A DNA stretch of 64,000 bases from CAVPFA01 sp963703655 (GTDB lineage Bacteria; Actinomycetota; Acidimicrobiia; Acidimicrobiales; Bog-793): contig CAVPFA010000003.1 of the NCBI GenBank assembly GCA_963703655.1, positions 1,116,001-1,180,000 of the forward strand, read 5' to 3'. The notes under the pieces are model-generated. The model was not told where the DNA came from. It saw nothing but the letters and a program-made list of their open reading frames with translations, and made no database searches. Both the position numbers and the translations under genes were made by a program. Positions 38,285 to 46,937 of this stretch are shown piece by piece (position 1 is the first letter of the stretch; every line of letters begins with the position of its first letter).

Positions 38285-38772
38285 GAAGCGCTGCTGGTGG
38301 TGACAACCTTGACGAGCGATGCGAGCGCGGCCTCCTGAGCCGCCAGCGCGGCATCCTGCGCGGCCAGGTGCTCTTGGATCTTCACGGCCTCGTGGAGCAC
38401 GGCGTCCGCGTCGTTGTAGGTCGCCTCGGACCGTTTGTCGGCGGCTGCCGCCAGCACGTTCTGGCCGACGATGATGACCGACAGCAGCACCAGCTGGAGG
38501 AACGTCTGGGAGATCCAGGACACGAGCACGTCGGCGTTGTGCGTGGCGATCGCCGAGGGCAGGCTCACGAAGGCCAGGGCCGCGAACAGGTACGCACACC
38601 ACATCGTGCCGACGCCGTTGGTGACCTTGAGAGCGAGCCAGGTGTTGAAACGGGCCACGGCCGTGCCGTGCGGCAGCTGATCGGTGGCCTTGACCGGCCC
38701 GTCGACAATCCCCTCGAGCTTCTCCCTCGTCCGGTGGTGCGGGACGTAGTTGTAGATCGCCGTCGCGGCCAT
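38281..38772 (-). CDS. Small DUF1003-like membrane protein
   Basis: Two transmembrane helices (about residues 53-75 and 85-108) are followed by a charged coiled-coil tail (KRSEATYNDADAVLHEAVKIQ). The FLQLVLLSVIIVGQNVLAAAADKR region resembles DUF1003 or low-affinity iron permease-like proteins. The function is unknown. The ATG has GAGGAG eight bases upstream. It is divergent from the phosphoesterase gene and 31 bases upstream of lcp. Confidence 0.7.
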   Translation of the reverse strand: MAATAIYNYVPHHRTREKLEGIVDGPVKATDQLPHGTAVARFNTWLALKVTNGVGTMWCAYLFAALAFVSLPSAIATHNADVLVSWISQTFLQLVLLSVIIVGQNVLAAAADKRSEATYNDADAVLHEAVKIQEHLAAQDAALAAQEAALASLVKVVTTSSAS

Positions 38773-38914
38773 GGATGCGCTCCTCGTCTTCTTCGTCGTG
38801 GTCCCCACGCCTTTGCCGGCGCGGCGTGTGTAGTTCAGCACGGCCGCCGGCGTCGGCCGCCGCCTCGCAGGGCGCGGAGGCCGAGCGAGCCGGGTCAGGG
38901 CAGAATGCAGGGCG

Positions 38915-40561
38915 ATGAGCCCCCAGTCGGTCCTCTCCCAGGAGCAAGACGCCGTCCGCCCTTCGCGAGCGAATGCCATGGATCACGTGGTCCTGGTCCT
39001 CTTCGAGAACCGCTCGTTCGACAACCTGCTCGGCCGCCTCTACACACCCGGGGAGGTTCCCTCGTTCGAGGGCGTGATCGGCAAGGACCTCAGCAACCCG
39101 ATCCCCGAGTGGGCGGAGCACGCCGACGGGCGCAGGGTCGTCCCCTACGGAGTCTCGAGCGGCATGGACGCGCCGAACCCGGACGCAGGTGAGGAGTACC
39201 AGCACACCAACACCCAGGTCTTCAACGTGCTGGACGAGGCCAACCGCTTCAAGGACGCCACGGAGATGGTGCCGCCCTACAACGCCCCGGCCGAAGGCCA
39301 GGAGCCCACCATGGACGGATTCGTCACCGACTACATCAGCTTTTTCACCGTCGAGATGGGCCGCCAGCCTTCCTACGACGAGTACCGCCAGATCATGACG
39401 GGTTACACGCGCGAGCAGGTCCCGGTCATGAGCGAGATCGCCAGAGGCTTCGGCGTGTTCGACCGATGGTTCAGCGAGGTCCCGTCGCAGACCCTGGCCA
39501 ACCGCTCGTTCTGGACGGCGGCCACATCCTCGGGATTCGTGGTCAACCGGCCGATGAGCAACTTCATGCGCCACAACGACGCCGAGACGATCTTCGACCG
39601 TCTCGAGCAACACGAAAAGACCTGGAAGGTCTACGTGCTCGAGCCCGACCCGGTCTCGTTCACCGGGATGATCCACATGGCGCGCCTAAGGGAGCGATTC
39701 GCCGTGAACTTCGTCCCCTTCTCGGAATTCGAGCGGGACTCGGCGGAGGGGACCCTGCCCAACTTCTCGCTCGTCGAGCCGAACCTGCTGGCGGGCCACG
39801 GCGACTACCACCCGGCGTTCGGGCGGGCGTTGCTTCCTGGAGTCGAAGTTCCGATAGATCCGCCGTCGTCAATCCTCGCCGGAGAAGCGTTCCTGGCGCG
39901 CATCTACGAGGCCGTCAAATCGGCGCGGTCACCGGTCGGCTCGAACATCTTCAACACCACACTTTTCATCGGCTGGGACGAGCCAGGCGGCACCTACGAC
40001 CACGTGGCGCCTGGGCCGGTCCCGCCGCCCGACCCTTCGGCGCCGGCGGGCCAGCTGGGCTTCCGGTTCGATCGGTCCGGGTACCGGGTGCCGGCCATCA
40101 TCGTCTCGCCGTGGGTGCCGGCTGGGGCAGTCTTCAACGAGGAGTACCGGCACACGTCGATGATCGCCACGCTTCGTGAGGTGTGGGACCTCGGTGAGCC
40201 GTTCACCGGGCGCGACAACTTCGCCCGGACATTCCACCATGTGCTCAGTCTCGATGTGCCCCGCGACCCAGGTACATGGCCCGAGGCCACCCCGCTGCCG
40301 GTCCCCGAGTTCCAGAAGGCACGGGTTGCGGCCTGCGAGGCACTGAGCACCCTGGGCAAGCACGCTTGCCATGGGCTTTTCCAGCACGCGAGGCGGACCG
40401 GAATGGCGTTGTCCGAGGCGCCCTCGGACCCCGATGCCGAGTTGTCGCCGGCGTTGGCGCTCGACATCGTGCACCGGATCGCCGAAAGGCTCTTCCCCAG
40501 GCTTGCGCCAGGAGACGCAACCCAAAGCGGACGCGTGCGACACAACCCCGACCGTGGTTAG
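38915..40561 (+). CDS. Phospholipase C/phosphoesterase-family protein
   Basis: Alkaline-phosphatase-fold phosphoesterase (PF04185 type). The metal-binding start HVVLVLFENRSFDN is at residues 24-37. Further motifs are HGDYHP, GWDEPGGTYDHVAPGP and EYRHTSMIATLREVWDL. The substrate could be phospholipid or another phosphodiester. No signal peptide is evident, which is odd for a family that usually acts outside the membrane. It is followed by an overlapping membrane-protein gene. Confidence 0.85.
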   Translation: MSPQSVLSQEQDAVRPSRANAMDHVVLVLFENRSFDNLLGRLYTPGEVPSFEGVIGKDLSNPIPEWAEHADGRRVVPYGVSSGMDAPNPDAGEEYQHTNTQVFNVLDEANRFKDATEMVPPYNAPAEGQEPTMDGFVTDYISFFTVEMGRQPSYDEYRQIMTGYTREQVPVMSEIARGFGVFDRWFSEVPSQTLANRSFWTAATSSGFVVNRPMSNFMRHNDAETIFDRLEQHEKTWKVYVLEPDPVSFTGMIHMARLRERFAVNFVPFSEFERDSAEGTLPNFSLVEPNLLAGHGDYHPAFGRALLPGVEVPIDPPSSILAGEAFLARIYEAVKSARSPVGSNIFNTTLFIGWDEPGGTYDHVAPGPVPPPDPSAPAGQLGFRFDRSGYRVPAIIVSPWVPAGAVFNEEYRHTSMIATLREVWDLGEPFTGRDNFARTFHHVLSLDVPRDPGTWPEATPLPVPEFQKARVAACEALSTLGKHACHGLFQHARRTGMALSEAPSDPDAELSPALALDIVHRIAERLFPRLAPGDATQSGRVRHNPDRG

Positions 40562-42176
40562 CTGCCGGCCCCGATGGCGGTCGCGCGTCGCGGCGCGCGT
40601 CCTTGTGACGTCCACAGCCGCGACTGCGGCCTTCGCCGGCCTCGTCGTGCTCCTGTACGCAACGTCCGCCCACGCCAACGCCGGGGACTCCGACAAGGCG
40701 ACCACGATCCTCGTCGGTCAGGCCATCGGCAACGGCCACCTCCTGCTTCACGGGTGGATCCTGCCGCCGGCCACCTATTGGACGACGGACGCGGCCTTCT
40801 ATGCCGTGGCGGTTCGCGTCGGCGGCCTTCGACCGGGGCTCCTCTTTGCCGAGCCCGCGGTCACGGCCGCCCTCGCCATCGCGGCCGGCGTGCTCATCGC
40901 CAGAGAGGGCCGCCGCGGGGCCGCGGCGACCGCCGGAGGTGTCGCGGTCGTGTCGCTTCTCGCATTCGCCACGCCTGCAATGGACCTGTGGTTCGTCGGC
41001 AAGGGCTTCCACGTCGGCACGGGGCTCTTCGCGCTGTTCGCCCTGGGCGCGCTCCGGCGAGGCCGTTTCGGCTGGGGATGGGCGCTCGGGGTGGTCGTGC
41101 TCGCTGTCGGCATGCTCGGCGACTTGCAGATCGTCGCGTACGCAGTGGTGCCGCTGCTCGTCGCCGGCGTCGTGGCGATGCTGCGCCAGCGACGGTGGCG
41201 CAGCGGCGTCGCGCAGGTGACGGCCGCGGTCGCAAGTGGTGCCGCCGGTGAGATCCTCCGCGAGCTCTCCCGCGCGCTCGGTGGGTTCAAGCCCGGGCCT
41301 GGGCTCCCGATCGCCCACGCGGGCCAGATGCTCACGAACCTGAGACACGTGCTGACCTACGGCGCCGATCTCGTCGGGCTGACGAATGGTCCTTACGGCA
41401 CCGGCGGGGTCCCGTTCGCGTTGCGCGAGGTGCGCGTCCTGGGCGCGCTCTGCGTCATCGCCTGCATCCTCGCCGCCCTCACGAGCCTTGTAGCCGGCGT
41501 GATCCGAGGCCGGCCGTGCGGTCGCGTTGCGACGGGCGAACCCGAGCTCTGGCGTCTCGACGACATGCTCGTCGTCGCAGTGTTCGCTTCGGCTGCCCCC
41601 TTCGTCGTCCTCGCCCAGGCGAACGGGGCGGGGATCCACTACCTCGTCGTGACCGTCGTGATCGCCAGCGTGCTGACCGGTCGCATGGTGGCGAGGGTGT
41701 GGCCCTCGCTCCCGAAGGGCTGGTCGGCCCGGGCGGTCGCCGTCCTCGGGACGGCGGTTTGCTTGAGCTTCGCGGCCGCGCTCGGCTTCGTCCTGGCCGG
41801 CCGCGCTCCGACCAACCCGGCCCCGGTCTTGGCCGCCTGGCTCGAGGCTCACAACCTTCGAAACGGGATCGGCGAGTACTGGGCCGCCAGCATCACGACC
41901 GTCGAGAGCAGCGGAGCGGTCACCGTGCGCCCCGTGTCGTCCGCGGCCGACGGCAAGCTTCAGCGAACGATGAACCAGTCGTCCGCGAGCTGGTACGAGG
42001 GTCAGCGGTTCCAATTCCTCGTGTACGTGACGCCTCAGTTCGACGACGTCGACCTCCAGTCCGCGACGAGGACTTGGGGGGACCCGGCCCACGTGTACGT
42101 CGTCGGCCGATACCGCGTGGTCGTCTGGCGACGCCCGGTGTCGGTCGTCCCCTTCCCGCGTGGCACCGCTGGGTAA
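40554..42176 (+). CDS. Polytopic membrane protein, GT-C glycosyltransferase-like
   Basis: About 540 residues with about ten to twelve hydrophobic helices and a C-terminal soluble tail. The loop after the first helix (SAHANAGDSDKATT) is in the place where GT-C enzymes keep acidic catalytic residues, but no family motif is certain. The GTG start lies inside the last codons of the phosphoesterase gene (eight-base overlap). The next gene encodes a protein of the same type, so they may act together on a lipid-linked sugar. Confidence 0.6.
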   Translation: MVSCRPRWRSRVAARVLVTSTAATAAFAGLVVLLYATSAHANAGDSDKATTILVGQAIGNGHLLLHGWILPPATYWTTDAAFYAVAVRVGGLRPGLLFAEPAVTAALAIAAGVLIAREGRRGAAATAGGVAVVSLLAFATPAMDLWFVGKGFHVGTGLFALFALGALRRGRFGWGWALGVVVLAVGMLGDLQIVAYAVVPLLVAGVVAMLRQRRWRSGVAQVTAAVASGAAGEILRELSRALGGFKPGPGLPIAHAGQMLTNLRHVLTYGADLVGLTNGPYGTGGVPFALREVRVLGALCVIACILAALTSLVAGVIRGRPCGRVATGEPELWRLDDMLVVAVFASAAPFVVLAQANGAGIHYLVVTVVIASVLTGRMVARVWPSLPKGWSARAVAVLGTAVCLSFAAALGFVLAGRAPTNPAPVLAAWLEAHNLRNGIGEYWAASITTVESSGAVTVRPVSSAADGKLQRTMNQSSASWYEGQRFQFLVYVTPQFDDVDLQSATRTWGDPAHVYVVGRYRVVVWRRPVSVVPFPRGTAG

Positions 42177-42179
42177 CCT
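42174..42179 (+). promoter_or_regulatory. -10 box for a leaderless start of the second GT-C-like gene
   Basis: TAACCT overlaps the stop codon of the preceding gene and ends seven bases before GTG 42187. No Shine-Dalgarno site is seen near that GTG. Confidence 0.3.
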
Positions 42180-42186
42180 CGCAGAC

Positions 42187-44064
42187 GTGCTCGACACCGG
42201 TCAGCGGTCTGCAGCGCACCGGCCTGCAGGTCAACGGCCTGGTGCGGTGACCCCGGCCGTGCCGGAGCGACGGCGACGGCGGTGGCCGGTCGCAGGCGAG
42301 GGCGCCGCCGTGCTCGTATCGCCGCTCGTCGCGTTCTACGTGCTGAGGGTCCGGGCCATGGCGCCCGTCGAGCTGCCCGACCCGAGCATGCACACCATCT
42401 ACATCCTCGATCCCCGCGACATGTTCGTCCGCTACACCGCCGCCCTGACGCCGACGGCCAGGCTCCGCGAGGGCGCCCAGGCAGGGTTCCTCGTGCTCGC
42501 CCGTCTCATCTATCTCGGCTTCGGCGCCGTCCCGGGCTTCTTTGTCACTCGCTACGTCCTGGCACTCGTCGCCGTCGTGCCCGCCTATGTGCTGGTGCGC
42601 CGCCTGTACGGGATTCCCGCCGGCGCCGTCGCGGTCGTCGTGCTGTTGAGCTCCCCGGTCGTCTTGACCGCCTGGGGGACCGACTACCCCGACGCGGCAG
42701 TCGTCTCGTACGTCGCCGGCGCCGTCGCCTGCCTCGCGATGCCGTGCCGCGACCGGTGGCGCCCGGCCTGGCTGGTGGCCGGCGGCACCTTGTTGACGCT
42801 GGCGGTCTGGTCCCACGGTATGGGCGCCCTGCTCGCGGCCACCACGATCGTCGTCTACGGCGCGCTGCGCCTCTCGCGGGACCGCCGGCACATCCTGCGC
42901 GACACCTTCCTGCTGGCCGGCGTGGGGGTGCTCGCCACCTTGGGGCTCATGGTCGCCTCGGGCTTGGTGCTCGGTCAGTTCGACTTCATCCGGCCGACCC
43001 TCGCCGGCGAGGCCTATTTGAACCAGCCATCGCAGATACCCTTCAACCACTCGTCGAACCGGGACTGGGTGCTGTACGTGGCCTACCTGCTGGTCCCCCC
43101 CTCGGTCGTGGCCGCGTTCGCGGTCACCTTCGCGGGCAGGCTGCGTGCTACCGCCACCCCGCAGCTGTTCGTCGGTCTCGTGTGCGCCGCTCAGCTCGCG
43201 GTCTTCGGCTACCTGCAGTTCTTCAACCACGTCCAGACCCTCGAGATGCACTTTTTCTCCTCGACGCTCTGGGGAGTGATCTGCCTCGCCTTGGCTGTCA
43301 CGATCGCCGAGCTCTCCCGGCCCCTCCGGGAACGGCCGCTCATGGCATGGCTCCCGGCCGCGCTCCTTGTCGCCGTCCCGGTCGGCTACGAGGCGGACCC
43401 GCACGTGCCCGCGCTCGGGTGGCTGCCAGCCGGAGCGGTCCTCGCCGCCGTCCCCGTCGCGCTCGCCGCATCGTTGCGGCTGTGGCGCCCGAGGCCGTCT
43501 GTGCACTCGGGTCGCACGCTCGGGCTCGGCGTCGGCGTGGCGACGACGATCGTCGGGATGGCGGGATGCCTGCTCGTCCTTACGGTGGCGACCAGGCCTG
43601 GGCACGCGCCACTCCCCGGGATCGCTCTGGCGGGTGACCCGGCCCCGTCCTACGGCGGTGCGCTCGGGGGCGACGCAAGCGATCTGATCGACTGGTACCA
43701 GGTAAGCGCCGAGATCCCCTCGTTCGTGGGCAACGCCACCTACGAGGGCGAGCAGCTCTTGATGTGGTACCCGGTGGAGCAGACCTGGCCGCTGATCGAG
43801 CCGATCGGCCTCTACCACTCCAGCTTCAACTCGCTGAGCGACCTCCCCACGCTCACCAGCTTCGACGCGGCCAAGCTCGCCCTTCGTCGCCCGGCCGAGG
43901 TGCTCTTCTACAGCAGCACCGGCGCCGGGTTCAAAAAGGCTCTCGAGGCGCTCGGGCCCTATCGCCCTGTCCTCCTCCGCAGGACCGTTCTGCACGACGG
44001 CGCTGTCTCGCTGCACGCGTGGCTGGTCGTGCTGAAGTCGTACGCCCGGCGTGCCGCCTGGTAG
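42187..44064 (+). CDS. Polytopic membrane protein, GT-C glycosyltransferase-like
   Basis: About 625 residues with roughly twelve hydrophobic segments. ELPDPSMHTIYILDPRDMF in the first extracellular loop and WGTDYPDAAVVSYVAGA in a later one provide acidic residues as in GT-C glycosyltransferases such as PMT/ArnT-like enzymes. The final 150 residues form a soluble domain. Start choice is uncertain: GTG 42160 would overlap the previous gene, GTG 42187 fits the leaderless box, and GTG 42247 is also possible. Substrate unknown. Confidence 0.65.
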   Translation: MLDTGQRSAAHRPAGQRPGAVTPAVPERRRRRWPVAGEGAAVLVSPLVAFYVLRVRAMAPVELPDPSMHTIYILDPRDMFVRYTAALTPTARLREGAQAGFLVLARLIYLGFGAVPGFFVTRYVLALVAVVPAYVLVRRLYGIPAGAVAVVVLLSSPVVLTAWGTDYPDAAVVSYVAGAVACLAMPCRDRWRPAWLVAGGTLLTLAVWSHGMGALLAATTIVVYGALRLSRDRRHILRDTFLLAGVGVLATLGLMVASGLVLGQFDFIRPTLAGEAYLNQPSQIPFNHSSNRDWVLYVAYLLVPPSVVAAFAVTFAGRLRATATPQLFVGLVCAAQLAVFGYLQFFNHVQTLEMHFFSSTLWGVICLALAVTIAELSRPLRERPLMAWLPAALLVAVPVGYEADPHVPALGWLPAGAVLAAVPVALAASLRLWRPRPSVHSGRTLGLGVGVATTIVGMAGCLLVLTVATRPGHAPLPGIALAGDPAPSYGGALGGDASDLIDWYQVSAEIPSFVGNATYEGEQLLMWYPVEQTWPLIEPIGLYHSSFNSLSDLPTLTSFDAAKLALRRPAEVLFYSSTGAGFKKALEALGPYRPVLLRRTVLHDGAVSLHAWLVVLKSYARRAAW

Positions 44065-44065
44065 T

Positions 44066-44091
44066 CCCTCGAACCACGACAGCATCGAGGG
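44066..44091 (+). terminator. Possible terminator after the GT-C-like pair
   Basis: A perfect 7-bp stem (CCCTCGA/TCGAGGG) with a 12-base loop starts right after the stop codon. There is no U-tract. Confidence 0.4.
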
Positions 44092-44152
44092 CTCGCCTGC
44101 GCTTGCGGGTGCCCGGCCCGGCCTCAGGAAGGACGAACGTGGGTCCGGTCGA

Positions 44153-44158
44153 TAGGCT
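44153..44158 (+). promoter_or_regulatory. -10 box of a putative leaderless promoter for the methyltransferase gene
   Basis: TAGGCT ends six bases before the ATG, and no ribosome-binding site is visible. The -35 region is weak. Confidence 0.35.
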
Positions 44159-44164
44159 CGGTCA

Positions 44165-45142
44165 ATGAACCCGGGTGGTTGTCCCTACCACACCAGGGCT
44201 CAGGCATACCACCTGCTCAGCGCCACCGACCCCGTCACCGGGGACCGTTTCGACGTCGTGGGGTGCGCGGAGTGCGGCCTGGCGCGGACCGACCCCGAGC
44301 CATCCGTCCGGGAGCTCGACAGGTACTATCCCTCGGGCTACCACAGTGCGTCCAAGAGGTACCGGCTGGGCCTGGAAAGCGGCCTGTCTGTGGTTCACCG
44401 TTCTCGGATCCGTCGCATCGAGCGCCTGACCGGCGGCGCGGGTCGAGTGTTGGACGTGGGCTGCGGCCCGGGCCTTTTCCTCGACCACATGCGGAGCCGG
44501 GGATGGCAGACACGCGGTACCGAGCGTTCTGCCCATGCTGCCCAGCACGCCCGTGACGTGCTCAACCTGGACGTCCGGGCGCAGGATCTCGGCGAGCTGG
44601 CTGCCGAAGGCGTCAGTTACGACGCAGTGGTGCTCTGGCATGTCGCCGAGCACGTGCACGATCCAGCGGCCATGTTGCGCGACATCGCGCTCTTGTTGCG
44701 GCCCGGCGGCGTGCTGATGATCGCGGTGCCGAACTTCGGTTCGCCCGAAGCCAGGATAGGAGGAGCCGGATGGTTCCACCTCGACGTTCCGCGCCACTTG
44801 AACCACTTCACATCTGCCACTCTGAGCAGACTTCTGGCCGAAGCCGGCCTGGAGCCCCGCGAGCTGGTGCACATCGCACCCGAGTACGACGTCTTCAGTT
44901 TTGTGCAAACGGCGCAGAACCGCCTCGGCCTGCGCCTCAACCTGTTCTATGACCTGCTCCGACGGCGCGAAGCCCGCCTGGCGCAGCTCGGGGCCGGCTC
45001 GTCGCTTTCCTTCGCGGCAGTGGCGGCCGCGGTTCCGCTGACCCTGGTCGGTCTCGTGTGGGCGCCCGTGGCCGCTGCCCTCGGGTGCAGCGCCACCCTC
45101 ACCATCTACGCCCAGCGCCTTCCGGCGACCGCCTGCGACTGA
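44165..45142 (+). CDS. Class I SAM-dependent methyltransferase with N-terminal zinc-ribbon-like segment
   Basis: Residues 1-45 contain two Cys pairs (CPYH and CAEC), as in methyltransferases with a small zinc ribbon. The SAM-binding motif VLDVGCGPGLFLDHM follows at about residue 94. HVAEHVHDPAAML and LLRPGGVLMIAVPNFGSP match Methyltransf_23. The C-terminal 50 residues carry a hydrophobic segment that may associate with the membrane. Located after the GT-C-like genes, it could methylate a glycan or lipid-linked sugar, but the substrate is not shown. Confidence 0.82.
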   Translation: MNPGGCPYHTRAQAYHLLSATDPVTGDRFDVVGCAECGLARTDPEPSVRELDRYYPSGYHSASKRYRLGLESGLSVVHRSRIRRIERLTGGAGRVLDVGCGPGLFLDHMRSRGWQTRGTERSAHAAQHARDVLNLDVRAQDLGELAAEGVSYDAVVLWHVAEHVHDPAAMLRDIALLLRPGGVLMIAVPNFGSPEARIGGAGWFHLDVPRHLNHFTSATLSRLLAEAGLEPRELVHIAPEYDVFSFVQTAQNRLGLRLNLFYDLLRRREARLAQLGAGSSLSFAAVAAAVPLTLVGLVWAPVAAALGCSATLTIYAQRLPATACD

Positions 45143-45174
45143 AGCGCCTGTCGGGCCGAGGCTCGCTCAGCTCT

Positions 45175-45203
45175 TGCGGCGCGGACCGGGCCGGCCATAC
45201 TCT
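45175..45203 (+). promoter_or_regulatory. Putative promoter of the iclR cassette
   Basis: TTGCGG and TACTCT are separated by 17 bases. The -10 ends four bases before the ATG of the regulator gene, so the transcript would be leaderless or nearly so. Confidence 0.35.
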
Positions 45204-45207
45204 CCAG

Positions 45208-46008
45208 ATGGTGAAAGAACCGGCTCATAATGTAAATGTCCCCTCGGGCAGCCAAGCCGTGGAGCGGGCAGCCCAGCTCCTCGTGTGCCTGGTCGAGGGT
45301 GGCCGCGCACTCACGGTCGGCGAGCTCGCGACGGCGACCGGGCTCCACCCGGCCACGACGTCCAGGCTTCTGGCGGCGCTCGAACGCCACGGGATCGTCG
45401 CCCGCGACGCAAGGAGGGGCCGCGTCCGGCCGGGCCCGGTGCTGCTCCGGCTCGCGGTGAGCGACATCTCCAACCGCCGTCTTGTCGAGCTCGCCGGCCC
45501 GATCCTCGACCAGATCGGAGACGAGACCCGCGAGACCGTCAACCTCTCGTCGCCGATGCGAGACGGCGTCAATCACCTCGCCCAGGTCGACAGCGACTAC
45601 CTAGTGGGCACGACGAACTGGGTGGGACGAGCTGTCCCGCTGCACTGCTCGTCGACGGGAAAGGTATTCCTCGCTTTCGGGGCCGCGGAGCTCCCGAAGG
45701 CACCGCTCGACAGGCTCACGAAGCACACGATCACCGACCGGCGGGCGCTCGCCAAGGACCTCGAGCTCGCGAGGCGTCGCGGCTTCGCGATCACCGTCGA
45801 CGAGCTCGAGCTCGGTCTGAGCGCCGTGGCGGCGCCCGTGCGCGACCCGTCGGGGTCCGTCACGGCGGCTCTCAGCGTGTCCGGGCCCTCGATGCGCCTC
45901 CGGCTCGAGCTCTTGCGGTCACACGGCAGACTTCTCTGTCAGGCTGCGGGCCGCCTCTCGACCGCCCTCGAACGTTCGCTTCACGGTCCCGACGAGGTCG
46001 CCGGATGA
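45208..46008 (+). CDS. IclR-family transcription regulator
   Basis: An N-terminal winged helix (SQAVERAAQLLVCLV, then TVGELATATGLHPATTSRLLAALERHGIVAR) is followed by the IclR effector-binding domain (CSSTGKVFLAF, GFAITVDELELGLSAVAAPVRD). Length 266 residues. Such regulators usually control adjacent catabolic genes in response to a pathway metabolite. The stop overlaps the next start (ATGA), so the regulator is translated with its presumed targets and would be autoregulatory if it binds its own promoter. Confidence 0.9.
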   Translation: MVKEPAHNVNVPSGSQAVERAAQLLVCLVEGGRALTVGELATATGLHPATTSRLLAALERHGIVARDARRGRVRPGPVLLRLAVSDISNRRLVELAGPILDQIGDETRETVNLSSPMRDGVNHLAQVDSDYLVGTTNWVGRAVPLHCSSTGKVFLAFGAAELPKAPLDRLTKHTITDRRALAKDLELARRRGFAITVDELELGLSAVAAPVRDPSGSVTAALSVSGPSMRLRLELLRSHGRLLCQAAGRLSTALERSLHGPDEVAG

Positions 46009-46937
46009 CCCTCGGTCCCGGCTCGACGATCGGCTTCGTGGGCCTCGGCTCGATGGGTGGTCCGATAGCGAGGAACCTGCTCCGCTCGGGCATGTCGCTC
46101 CTCGTCCTCGATCAAGCCCCCGAACGGATGGCGGCGCTCGTCGCCGAAGGGGCCCGCGAGGCGACCGGCGTCGCCGACCTCGCCCACGCGAGCGCGGTCT
46201 GCGTGTCGCTTCCAGGCCCGGCGGAGGTCGAAGCGCTCTGCCTGGGCGACGCCGGGCTGCTCTCTCATCTGGAGCCGGGTTCCGCGTTGGTGTGCCTGAG
46301 CACCATCTCGCTCGAGTCGTGCCGGAAGATCGACGGCGCGGCCCGGTCGCAGGGAGTCGAGTTCGTCGATGCTCCGGTCACCGGTGCCGCCGACGGTGCA
46401 CGCGACGGGTCGCTGGTGCTAATGGTCGGGGCGAGCCCCGATGCATTCGCACACGTGACGCCGATCTTCGAGGTGATCGGCCACCGGTCTTATCTCGTCG
46501 GAGCCGCCCCGGCAGGCACGGCGACGAAGCTCCTGACCAACATGCTCTGGTTCGTCCACGTGATCGCGCTCTGCGAGGCGCTCGCGCTCGGAGCCGCGAC
46601 GGGGATCTCGCCCGAGGCGCTCGGCCAGGTCGTCCGCCGGAGCGCAGGCGGGAGCTGGGTTGCCGAGCACGACCTCGACAACCTGCTCGCCGGCGACGAC
46701 GACACGTCTTTCAGTTTGCGGCTTTGCTGCAAGGACCTCGGTCTGATCTCCGCGCTCGCCTCGGAGGTCGGCTACGAGGCATCCCTCACAGGAGTCGCCC
46801 GCCGCTGGTTCGAGCGCGCCCTCGCGAGCTACGGCCCCGATGCCGGCGAGCTCGCCGTGTCGCGCGTCGTCGAGACGGACGCCGGCGTCTCGATCCGGAC
46901 GCCACGAGCCGTGAGCTCACGGGACTCCTCGCGATGA
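46005..46937 (+). CDS. NAD(P)-dependent 3-hydroxyisobutyrate dehydrogenase-like oxidoreductase
   Basis: Beta-hydroxyacid dehydrogenase family. The Rossmann motif is GFVGLGSMGGPIARNLL, near residue 10. The substrate-binding signature FVDAPVTGAADGARDGSL and the catalytic-lysine region AGTATKLLTNML are present, and the C-terminal helical domain follows. Length 310 residues. Substrate could be a hydroxyacid or tartronate semialdehyde. It is coupled by overlaps to iclR and to the GMC gene. Confidence 0.9.
   Translation: MTLGPGSTIGFVGLGSMGGPIARNLLRSGMSLLVLDQAPERMAALVAEGAREATGVADLAHASAVCVSLPGPAEVEALCLGDAGLLSHLEPGSALVCLSTISLESCRKIDGAARSQGVEFVDAPVTGAADGARDGSLVLMVGASPDAFAHVTPIFEVIGHRSYLVGAAPAGTATKLLTNMLWFVHVIALCEALALGAATGISPEALGQVVRRSAGGSWVAEHDLDNLLAGDDDTSFSLRLCCKDLGLISALASEVGYEASLTGVARRWFERALASYGPDAGELAVSRVVETDAGVSIRTPRAVSSRDSSR

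Noticed and set aside
40245..42197. 650-codon minus-strand open frame
   Set aside because: It is antisense to the GT-C-like gene, has the Arg/His/Asp-rich composition typical of shadow frames in GC-rich DNA, and matches no family.
41920..44085. 721-codon minus-strand open frame
   Set aside because: Shadow of the second GT-C-like gene; low-complexity charged sequence without domains.
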